64,000 nucleotides of DNA from Plotosus lineatus. Its lineage: Eukaryota > Chordata > Actinopteri > Siluriformes > Plotosidae. The stretch covers positions 44,637,080 to 44,701,079 of the forward strand of contig CM045729.1 in NCBI GenBank assembly GCA_024760905.1. The letters are read 5' to 3'. The notes below the pieces were generated by a model that made no database searches, had not been told where the DNA came from, and saw nothing but the letters and a program-made list of their open reading frames with translations. This document shows, piece by piece, positions 12,501 through 25,059 of this stretch. Within the stretch, counting starts at the first letter, position 1. Every line of letters starts with the position of its first letter. A program made the position numbers and the translations under genes.

Positions 12501-15500
12501 TACCTTTGACTATAGTCATGGGTGCCTACCTGCCCCTGTTCCTAATAAAGGATAAAGCAGATCAGAAAATGAAAGTGAATTTGAATCGTTACGGTTCCTC
12601 TGTAACCCTACAGGTGGCGCACTCTAATCCATAAACACAGTAGCAGGCTTCATGCTCAATTATGTTGTACAGCTCCTGATTAAAGCTCTTGGGTTTAAAG
12701 ATTTAGTAGCATGAGTTAACATTCCTTTACATGATAAAAGGCTTTAAAATTGTAATACTGAATCAGAATACTTATCGAATCACAATACTTACAGAATCGC
12801 AATGCAAATTCAATGGGCACCTAAGTATCTTGATAATACCATATACTGAAGTCTTTGGTGATTCCAATTCCTATTATGCTTTCTGGATACAGATGTACTA
12901 AAAAGAATTTGAAGTCTGATCATTTAACCAGAGAAATGGGAGTGCAAAGCAAACAGCAGCACCACCCCACAAGTCTACCACACTACCACAAGTGCACGCT
13001 TGAACCAGAGAAAATCCCTAATGTGCAAACTCCAGCTGCAAATTTCACAACACTGCAAATTAAAATAGCTTTTAATTTTTACGCACAGCAAAAGGATCCT
13101 GGGATCCAACCCCGGGCTCGGTGAGGGCATATCTGCGTGGAGTTTGCATGTTCTTCCTGTGTACTTTTTCTCTGGGTACTCCAATTTTCTCCTCCAGTCC
13201 AAAGACATGCACATTGGGCTAATTGGTTTTTCCAAGTTGTCCCTAGGTGTGAGTGTAAGTGTTTGTGAATGTGTTGCCCTGCATCTCAGAGATGGCTGAG
13301 ATAGGCTCCAGCCTCCTAGTGACCCTAATATTTTTATTTCAAACTACAACCTGTTTGGGTTAAACTTGTTTCATGGATTAGTAACTGCTGACCAACAGCA
13401 TGATGGAGCAGCTGTGAGAGAATATAAAGTGTTTAATATTGTCAACAGGATCAGATTAGAAGATAAAAAAAAAAAAAAACACCAACGAAAATTGTCGACA
13501 TGCTTTTATTCTCTTTATGTGAGACATATGAGACATCCTTATCCAGAATGACGTACATGTTTTCTTTAAATGTGAATGGGCCTTTGAGGGTTAAGTGCTT
13601 TGGCTCAACTGCTCAACAGTGGCAGCTTGATGAGACTGGGACTTAAAACCTCTGACCTTTAGAGCAGTAAACCCGGTCCTTAAGCACTGAGCCACCTCTG
13701 AACAACCGATCCATCTTGCTGTCAATCCATACATGTTTCAGTACCCAATCACAACCAAAAGCATGTTTCAACTTCAAATGAGGCAATTCTGCCTGAAGAT
13801 TTAAACTGGTTACTGATTAAAAAAACAACAACAAAACATTCTCTACACTTTAACGGTAGTATTTTTGTTTCCAAGGACAGAAGAAGAGTTGTTGATCTTA
13901 TGTTAGCCTCCCTGTATCCTTAAGCCTCTTTATGATTCTTAGAATGTTTTAATTATAAAATATAATACAGGGATCCCTCACTTTCCGTGGTTAATTGGGA
14001 CCGAGATTTCCACGCGACCATCGAAATACGCGAAGTGGGATCAACTCCCCCTGACTGACGTATACGTACATGTATATGTGTATATAATATCAATAAATAC
14101 ATATTCAATGCTATAAATGCTTATAATAAAAATTAAACATTCAAAAATAATGCATATGATGTAAATAAAATATAAATACACACACATACATAGGGCATTG
14201 CATGAGAAGAAGACGACAAATACATACTCACGCATGCACGCAGATGCACGTGCACACACAGATGCAACAATGTAAGTAGTTTTGATGGAAGGTTTTGGGT
14301 TGTTTTTTGTTTTGTTAGTTTAAGGTTTTTTTTGTTGTTTTTTTTTGCATAATTGGCCTTGTTTTTGTGGCATTTTCCTTAACTTTTCCCCCTATTCTTC
14401 TTTAATTTCCTTATTTTTTTAGGATCCCTGTAATATAATTTAATTATATTAAATTAAAACATGGCTGGCATGGTGACGTGGTGGTTAGTACGTCCACCTC
14501 ATAGCAAGAAGACCCGGGTTTGAGCCAGTGCAGAGTTTGCATGTTCTCCTAGTGTTGGCGTGGGTTTAATGTGTGCACTCTGGTTTCCTTCCATAGTCCA
14601 GAAACATGCACATTAGCCTAGTTTGGCAGTTCCAAATTGCCCCCAGGTGTTTGTATGAATATTGGTATGCATGTTCGCCCTGCAATAGGCTGGACCCTAA
14701 TTAGGATTAAGTGGCAAAGAAAATGAATGAATGGTTTTATAAATTCATTCATTTTTTTTTTTTTGCAACCACTTAATCCTAATTAGGGTCGTGGGGAGGC
14801 TGGCACCCATCCCAGCCGATTCCAGGTAATGGCAGAGTACACCCTGGACAGCTCACCAGGCCATCGCAGGGTGGAAACCCGCTGACTGCTAATGCAGCTA
14901 CTCTTGGCGAGAGTCAACAATGTTTTTTTTACATGCCTCACACCATCACTGCCCATTGGTTTTATAAATTAAAACATTTTAATGAATTAATGAATTCGCA
15001 CAGTAGAATATTAAGCCCCCTTTTTTTTTTGTCTGGGATTCTTTCTCTAACAGTGGGAAAATGTTTAATTGATTTTCTGTTGAAACTCTGTTCACATATA
15101 CAGTATTAACATTTTAAAATGTGATATTCTTTTTCGCAAGAATCTGTGCTTGTTGATTATATTGTAATCAGTATGTTGAGAGTGATGGTATTGTGTCATG
15201 CGCTGTGCTAGGTCAGCGTAAGGAAGGAAATGGCTATTTCCAATGAGTCAGGTCACCTCCATTTATAGGGCTCAAGCTTTTGTTAGCTTAGACGGGTTTA
15301 GCTGCCAGTTGTTCTCCACCCAAAATCAGTACATCCGCAGTTACTTCTGAAAACATCTGTGAGAGTTTATGGTTTTCTCAAAGTGATCATGCTCTAATCC
15401 AGGATAACTACATCATCTTCACATTAACATTTAAAAACCTTTAAAATATGATTTTTAAAAAAGCAGCTTGTCCCTATAAGAATATAATTATGATGCTTTT

Positions 15501-18500
15501 GGAATTATTTATGCCAATTTTGATTCATTATAAAATGCCATGTGCAATTTTGTTTCGCTTTTTTCCAGGCACTGAGCAAAGTTCTCTCACTGAGGTCACA
15601 GAGACATGGACAACACAAAACAGATCAGACATTTTCACTGAGCTGTCAAACCTGAGCTCTGCATACAGCACTAACACCATGACTGAAAGGGAAGATCCTT
15701 CTATAATACCCAACATCACTGATACCTTTACAATAGCAGAACAGGTGCAATCGGAGTTCAGGACCGTAAGAGATCTCACCATGGCAATGCAGACTGAGCT
15801 GGACCACACAGACCAGGATCCTACAGTTCCTGGTTCAAACAGTGATAGCACTTACATTTCCACCACACTTAGCCGTGCTGGAGAGCGCACTCTGCTGTCC
15901 ATTACATCCAACAGCACTTCTCCGTACATGGAAAACACCAGCTCCAGCTTCTCCGAGACAGCTGCACATGCTGTCACTGGGCAGGTAGAGAAGACAGGGA
16001 TTACTCAGCCTATTGGTTACACGGATGGTGGGTTGTCTACTGGATATGACCGCAGTGAAGTGATGTCTGAAGATTTTGTTACAAATGCCACCCTTAAAGA
16101 GGTCTTAAAGACTGAAGTCTCTCAGGACTCCCAGATTACCCAATCTCATACAGGACAGCCCACTGCCACAGGATCAGATTTTGAATCGATGCCCAACACT
16201 AGCAACCCAAGCTCCACTCCACTTTTTACAGTAATTAACAGCTCTAACAATGAGACAGGCACCACAGACAATTTTTCAACCAGCCAGGACTTCTATACTG
16301 TCCTGCCAGATGATACTCATCCCAATGTGTCTGGTCAGGATAGCAAAACCACCGAGACTACAGATCCTGTGAATACCAGTGCGGATGAGAAACCAAATGA
16401 GCCACAGACATTTAAGGAAGATACTACCATTGCTGGTCTAAGTACTGCATCTTCCACACTCTGGGATATAAGCACCAGTGTGGCGTCCCAGTCCACCCAG
16501 CAGACCTTCACATTCCAAACTCCTAGTTCTCCAGACCCCACAGTGGAACTGAACACAGTTGCAGAGACTTCGACTAATAGTCCATCCACTGAAGAGGACA
16601 TGCATGAACCCAGCACTATCCTTGTTACCAGCACCATGATAGCTAGCACAGGCACCACAGTACCACTAACAACAACTCGATTTCAAGAGAGCACCACTGC
16701 CAAGGCTAACAGTACACCTTACAGTACCCTCTCTACTCTGGTGGCCACTGAAAAGACTACCCCTACCACAGAACAGCATCACCCCACCACTGGGACACCA
16801 ACTCCCTCTCTGATGGCCAGCCCATCCCATTCTGGAGCTGGTTCTACAGATCTGAGCACACTGCACTTTGAGACCAGCACTGCTACACCAGGGAGCACCA
16901 CAGCACACAACCAGCACACCACTGCATCCTACAGTAAGAACACTCCTACCATGAGCACTATGGCAGTAACCACAGGAAAGCACAGCACTGCGACTGAAGC
17001 CACAACTACACAGATGCCTGTAACACTCAGCCTGACTCCTGGTGTGTTTTTTCAAGCTACCTATTCTATCTGTAGGGTTATATGTATGTTTTTATGGGTG
17101 GTTATGGATTTCAGTAAATATTTATTCCACAAGGTTGAGTCTTGGATCAGAAACCTAATAGAATACTTTATTGATCCTGGAGGAAATTGTGATGGGACTG
17201 AGCATAACTACTTGTGGTATATGCAGTGATATCCTACCAGCAGATTAGCCAATCAGAACATGCCATGGTTCAAATAACTACTTATATGTAAATTGATGTT
17301 TTTACAATGTAAACCATTTAAAAATACATTGGCCTATGTTGGTTAAACAGATTTCTCACACTATTTACTTGAGATAATCTTAAAGTAGGTGATTTTGGAC
17401 ACACTGCTTGTATAAGCTAATGTTTTCTACTGTCTACTGTGCTTTCTTTCCAGTTCATATGTGTAAGCCACAGACTTGTGCAAATAGAGGCAAATGTGTA
17501 TTAACATCGGGTGGCTACAGCTGTGAGTGTTTACCTAGCTGGAGAGGAGAAAATTGCACTGAGGGTGAGATGTTCTCAGACATGGATACTTCTATTTCTA
17601 CTGTGCTCAGAGAGTCCACATAGAGATTATATCAAAGTGTTAGTCACTGCACAAGGACCAGGCTATTCAGAACTACTAAAGGTCATCTTAAAATAAGCAA
17701 AAATTGACCCATGACTGCACTAAAAATGAACACAAAATTGTTCATTCATTCATTTTATGAACTGTTTAATCCTAATTAGTCACGGGGATGCTGGCGCCCC
17801 TCCCAGCCGACTCCGGGCGAGGACAGAGTACACCCTGCACAGCTCGCCAGATCATTGCAGGGTGGAAACACGCTCACTGCTATGCAGCCACTCTTGTCGA
17901 AAGTCAGCAAGAGTTCTTTTACAGCCTCACACCATAGACAGTGAGAGGCATGGCTGGCCTTTGATAACCCAGTTAGCTGCACTGGGGGAACAATGACAAC
18001 CCGTGGAGAGTGGGGCTTGAACCCCTAACCTTAGGATCAGTGATCCAACACCTATACCACCAGGCCAGAACACAAAATGTATTGAATTCAAAGTTGTAAT
18101 GGAAGATTAACTGTACACTTATACTTAAACATTTAAAACCACGGTTACTATACAGCAGGGGTCCCCAACTGCTGGTCCGAGGCTCAATTGGTACTGGTCC
18201 GCAGAAGAAACAATTAATTATTCCCGTTTTATTTATTATCTTAGTCTGAAAGATCTTTAGTTTTAAAAAGTCTTTTATTTTGAAAAATGTCCGGATTCTC
18301 CCGGTTACATGTCGGTCATTTGAGCGCTAAAATGTAACCCACAAGGGGATGCTACATGAACAGAGGCAAGTTGGACATATTTCAAACAATGAGCCTTCAT
18401 TCTCCCAGCTGATGCACCATCACCTGTGTTTTTTTTTGTTTTGTTTGTTTTTTTTTTTAAAGAAAAGTTCAAGCTCTACTTCCCATCCAACTTTATTTCA

Positions 18501-19695
18501 TCTTTTGAAAAATAACATTCATGGAGTGCTTATTATTATTATTAATAATAATAATCTTCTTCTCCTTTCGGCTTTTCCCTTCAGGGGTCGCCACAGTGAA
18601 TCATCTGCCTCCATCTCACCCTATCCTTTGCATCTTCTCTTACACCAACTGCCTTCATGTCCTCCTTCACCACATCCATGAATCGTCTCTTTGGCCTTCC
18701 TCTAGGCCTTCTGCCTGGTAGTTCCAACCTCAGCATCCTACTACCAATATACTCACTATCCCTCCTCTGTACATGTCCAAACCATCTATATTTAATTATT
18801 ATTATTATTATTAATAATAATAATAATGATATTTTATATAAATAAATGATATTTACAATATAAAAAATCTATGACAACCTCCCCTCCGGTCCGTGGTAAA
18901 ATTGTCAAGCGTTGACCGGTCCGCGGTGATAAAAAGGTTGGGGACCCCTGCTATACAGAACACAATTTCAAATTGCAACCTTTACTCTGTCTTATATAAT
19001 TATGAAAATGTGCATCAGTTTTTTTAAACCTTCCTAGTTCAAATTTTAACAGTTTCATAGCTATCTATGGTGAGGAACAAAATAAATAAATAAATAATAA
19101 TAATAATAATTAAAAAAAAAATCGGTCTGTGTTAACAATAGTCATGGTTGTAAGTGACGGTAGCATGTTCACGCCTTGATTCATTTGCCAAGCCGCTTAA
19201 TCATCCTTGGTTCGCAAGGAGGCTGTTGCCTATCTCAGCTGATACTGGGCGATTCCGGGGTACACCCTAAACAGCTCATTAGCCCATTAATTTATTCATT
19301 TTTTGAACTGCTTAATCCTAATTAGGGACAGTCATTCAAGTTTGGGGAGGTCGTCTGGTTACTTTGAGATGTGCATGATTGATGGCATTATTATATTCTT
19401 TTTATTATCTTTTTTTCAGATGTAGACGAGTGTGTGAGGAGCCCATGCCCTGAAGACTCAGTGTGTGTGAACACGAGAGGCTCATTTAGATGTGACTGTT
19501 CCCTGGGCTATGACCTGCAAGATGGACGAAGGTGTACACAAAGTAAGTGGTTGAACTTTATTACTTACAGAAAGCAGACAGGATGGTTGCTTGAACAGCA
19601 ACAAACCTGGATCCGGATGCCTTTCTAAACTGTTTAATTGTTTTAGATAGTCACATGACATAATGCTTAAAATTACTGCAGTTAACCTGACTGGG

Positions 19696-19734
<39 letters not shown>

Positions 19735-22700
19735 TTCTTTCACACAGTGAGGACGTTCTTAGGGATTTTCCATGTGAACGGTTCTCTGCATAAGACACAT
19801 GGAGAAATCTTACAGTTGGTATGTACAAAAAAATTACACCTGTAAAAACACACCTGCCTTATATTTATACACTCCACTCAGGAATGCATCATGCATTTTC
19901 ACAACAGCGGATGATTAAGCATGTTTAATGTCCTGGATGATGGGAACAGTGACATTTTATAAGAGAATCTGTTCCAACTATAGCAATACAGCAACACACA
20001 AGTTAAATAAAAAGGTAAGCATAAGGATGTACAACTTTTTGTTTTGTTAATAGCCAAAATAAAAATTGTTGCAGAACTCATGATCAGTTCGATTCGTTAA
20101 TCTCGTTCAATCTGTCAAACACTTAATGTATGTTTTTATTAATTCATTCATTTACTATGTACAGGGATCCCTCACTTTCTGCGGTTAATTGGGACCACGA
20201 TCCCCCCCCCCCGTGACCACCGAATTCCGTGAAGTAGGATCACCCCCCCCCCCCCCCCCCCGGACTAACGTATACGTACATGTATGTGTGTATATAATAT
20301 CAATAAATACATATTCAACACTTTAAATACTTATAATAACAATTAAACACTTAAAAATAATGCATAAAATGTAAATAAAATATAAATATACACACATACA
20401 GATGCACGTGCACGCACTCAGACGCGCACCTCACATAAAAATGTACGTAGTTTTGATGGGAGGTTTTGGGTTGTTTTTTGTTGTGTTTAGGGTTTTTTGT
20501 TGTTTTTTTTTTGCATAATTGGCCTTGTTTTGTTGTATTTTCCTTAAGTTGTCCCCTATTCATCCTTAATTTCCTCATTTTTTAATTCGATGAATATTAA
20601 AAAAAAAAAAAAAAAACGAGATGCACTGAAGCCGCATGAATTGAACCGCGAAGTAGCGAGGGATCCCTGGCTGGCTGGCTTCCTTTCGGCATTTTCCCTT
20701 TTACTCAGGAGTCGCCACAGCGAATCATCTGACTCGCATGTTTTGATTTGGCAGAGATTTTTTTTACGTCGGATGCCCTTCCTGTCACAACCCTTTTAGC
20801 AAGGGACAGAAACACGCTGACGACTTTGCAGCTACTCTTTACGAAAGTCAGCAATGGTTCTTTTACATGCCTCTCACCATAGACAGTGACAGACAAGGCC
20901 CGCCTTTGATAACCCAGTTAGCTGCACTGGAGGGGACAGTGACAACCCTGTGGAGAGTGGGACTCGATCCCCCAACCTTAGGATCAGCGATCCAGCGCCC
21001 TATACCACTAGACCACCACTGCCCCCTAGCGAGGGATCCCTGTAGTTCTACAAAAATTCTTGAATTACACTCAGGTGCACATGGTGGTGGTGAACAATCA
21101 GATATACGTTCAATTCATTATATTTTATAAATATTTTTAATTCCCAGTTAAATGCCTCGCTCTCCAACCTGGCCGGTTACAGACGTTCAACTCTGCAGTA
21201 AGTATATAGTTTGTGTTACAAATATTAAATATCCAATTATAATGCTATAATACTGAATTAATACTTATATAAAATATAAAATATTAAATAAAAGTCACTG
21301 TGTCATTATAAATGTTCAATCAAGCATGACATGATTTTGTGTGCAGGAATTTGGACAGTTTGAACATCTTGGCCGTGAACATGTTCTCTATGTCTGCTGA
21401 AGTAACCAGCTTTGACATCTTCTGTAGGATCCAAAAGGCTCTCAAAAACTGCACCACGCCACAGACCCTCTGTTCCTTAAAACTTCAACACCTGCTTCGC
21501 TATAAAGGTTGATTAACCATATAATCTACAGTCAATATCTGTTTTGCTTTGCTACATGGCATATTGCTAACTCGCTGCAAGTGTACTCTTTTTGTACTAG
21601 ACAATAATGCATGGGTCATAAAATAATTCACACAAGATTTGGCCCTAAATTATTACTTATGTCAGACACACCTCTTCTTCCAGTGGGTAGTCTGTGTGCA
21701 GCCCAGAAGAAAAGATGTGACACTCAGCACGCTGTGTGTAATGATTCTTATGGAACCCCATACTGCCAGTGTGCTGAAGGCTATTTCAAAAATAACCCAG
21801 AGGACAGCACCTGTAGAGGTAGGAGCCATAGTAGTAGGAGCAGTGGTTTAGACAAGCATGTGATTGTCTGTTTAACTCAGTACTGAAGACATTGTTTATT
21901 ATTATCATTCATCCATTCATTCATTTTCTGAGCCGCTTAATCCTAATTAGGGTTGCGGTGAAGTGGGCACCTATCATCCTCATTATTATTAGTAGTATTA
22001 TTTAATTAAGAAAAATAATAATAACAATAATAATAATTATTAGTATAATTATTATATTGTTTACATTTATTTATTTGTTGTATATTTCAATTTATGTTCA
22101 TTTCAGACTGTGGCGATGGCTTTAAACTTGTTAATGGGACTTGTATGGAGTAAGTATTTTATACACAATACAGTCACTGCTTATTGTGTATTTAAAATTT
22201 AGCATTAAATTGCTTAAATATTCATTCTCACCATACTGAGGATATTCCCAATTTGTGCTGTTTGTATTCCGATGTTAATCCAATATTTCAGCCAATTTTG
22301 TTCTGATATGCACAGATCTTCTCCAATGCATAATGATGTGTACCAAAGTTATTCTGATGTTTCATCCAATGTTATGATGTCATTTTGATTTGTATTGACT
22401 TTGCCTCAATGTGGCTTGAATTTTTTTTGAGAAATTCTAGTGTAATGTTACTGATATTGGTCCGACTTCTTCCTGTTTTCCTGATTAACTCTAAAGGCGA
22501 AGGAAAAAAAAAACATCAAATTTTTCAGTACTCCCAAAATGCTTCGCTAGTCTCTGATGTTTTCCCCCAAATTGATTTCTGATGCATACGGATGTTCTTC
22601 CACTTCCTCCGTTACATCGGAATATAATTGGGGTAAATTGGGATTACGGTCAGTATGATGTGAGAGCACCTTATGTCTGTGTTTTAAAACCTTATATAGT

Positions 22701-25022
22701 ATACTATAAATAACCTTTACTGTGATTGGACAAATGTAATAAAATGAATTTGCAAATTCCCGGTGCCTGCAACTTGAAAATGTGGAGTGGCCTTAAAATA
22801 GAATGGACTTTACTGTTATTGAACTATGTGTTCAACAAAATTGCAGGTACTACTGCCTAAAGAAATATATAGGCTTTAAGGCAGGTTAACCTTTAAGTGA
22901 ATACAGTGATCCCTCGCTAATTCATGCTTCAGTTTCTCCTGCTTTAGTGCATCGCGGGTTTTTCAAAAATATTCATCGAAAAATAAAAAAATAAGGAAAT
23001 TAAAGTAAAATTTGGAAAAAGTTAAGGAAAATATAAGGAAAACACCGCAAAATAAGGTCAATTATGAAAAAAACAAAAAAAACCCCAACAACCCAAAACC
23101 CCCCAACAAAACTACTTACATTTTGATGTGAGGTGCGCAATTGAGTGTGTAACCGTACATCTGTGTGTGTGCACGCCAGCATGTATATGTGTGTATTTAT
23201 ATTTTATTTTCATCTTGTGCATTATGTTTGAATGTTTAATTGTTATTATAAGCACTTATAGTGTTGAATATGTATTTATTGATATTATATACACATATAC
23301 GTATACATCGGTCAGGGAGGTCGATCCTATTTCTTGGAAATTGGTGGTCGCACGAGGGCGGGTGTGTGTGTGTGTGTGTCTCGGTCTCTACTAACCACGG
23401 AAAGCGAGGGATCCTTGTAGTTTTAAAAAAAAAACTACCATTAGCCCTGTGATGGCCTGTTGAGCTGTCCAGTGTGTACTGTGCTTTTGCCCAGAGTCGG
23501 CTGAGGTGGACGCCAGCCTCCCCCGAGACCCTAATTAGGATTGAGCGGTTTAGAAAATGAATGTGTCACAGATCTGATATTTGATCTGATATCCATCTTT
23601 CAGATGTGCATTTGGATTCGGAGGATTCAACTGCAATAATTGTAAGTATTTATTTTTTCAGCCTATTAAATATTCCTTCAGTACAACTCATTTAATATAA
23701 AGATCTCATATTCTGTTACTCTGTTGCACTGTCGTTCCTGCATATAACAGTAGTGATTCACAAAAAGTAAAATAGTACAGTGGAACCTCAGTACTCAAAC
23801 GCTTTAGAGGTCAAACAAATCAGAATTCCACCAAAAAATCCACGATTTTTTTGTACCGGAAGTCGACCAAAATCTGGAAGTTGAATGCTAAAAAAGCTCG
23901 AGAAAAAACAAGACCGAGAGGGAGGGGGAAAACGCACGCTTTCTAGAAGTCTGGAAGTTGATACTATGTATCACCCTGATAAAGCTAAAGCTAGCAGTGC
24001 TATGAACACCTTTAACAATGAGGTTATGAGCCACTTCCATAAGGTTTTGAAAAGATGGTAGAAACAAGCAACGTTAGAAGTGTTCTTCAAGAAAAGAAAG
24101 GAACATCTTGAAGAAGAGTCATCCACGCCAAAGTGAGTAGCAAGAGAAAAAACACCTTTGGCTGATTCACCTGAAACTGTTATGGAAGGGGATCCTTCTC
24201 CTCTCTCCCTCTCTGTTATGGAAGGGGATCGTCCTCCTCTCTCTCTCTCTCTTGAACATTTACGCATGCCAACTGCTCACCACCACAAAGGTAAAAATTC
24301 TCATCTTTATTGTTCTTATGCTTTACCAGTACTGTGGTTTTTATTTTAGTGTGTTACGGTCTGTGTTGTGAGAGACTGTGGTTTTGGCGGCTCTAACTCT
24401 CTCGCTTTATGCATGCAGGCGCTGACGAGGGGCGTATCACATGGCTGTCACATGTGGGAGGAGTGCGAAACACACACCTGAATCCACTCAGCAATCACCT
24501 TGCTATAAAGACAAGCAGCGCACCCCTCCCGGTATTAGAAGATTGTCCCTCTTCGCGACCCTGTTTCCCCATGATCTCTCTGGCACTTTGACGTTCCCTT
24601 AGTGTATGATTTTCGTTTCCTCTGCATTTCTAAACATGACCACGATTTCCCCGTGCTCTAGTGCCTTCCCTGTGAACAATAAAGCTCATGTGTTTATCAT
24701 CACACTCTGTCTCTTGCATTTTTGGGTCCGGCTGAATGTTCCTGGTGCCACAGAAGGACAAGAAGATTCTGTGACGCCAGGAACATTCAGACGGACCCAA
24801 AAAAGGGAACTTCAGAGCGGGAAATGGTCGAGCACAGAGCTGAGAACCAGGAGCCAGAGAGAGCCAGAGATCAAGGATAAACGGGGTTGTGAAGAGGGAC
24901 AATGTTCTAGCACCTGGAGGAGCATGCTGCTTGTCTTTATAGCCCGGTGATTGCTGAGTGGAATCAGGTGTGTGCTTCGCACTTCGCCCGCATGTGACAG
25001 CCCTCGAAAGCACCTGCAGTGC

Positions 25023-25059
<37 letters not shown>

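Noticed and set aside
16335..17055. Two minus-strand frames of 107 and 129 codons opposite heg1 exon 2
   Set aside because: Antisense shadows of the Ser/Thr-rich coding exon; no independent features.
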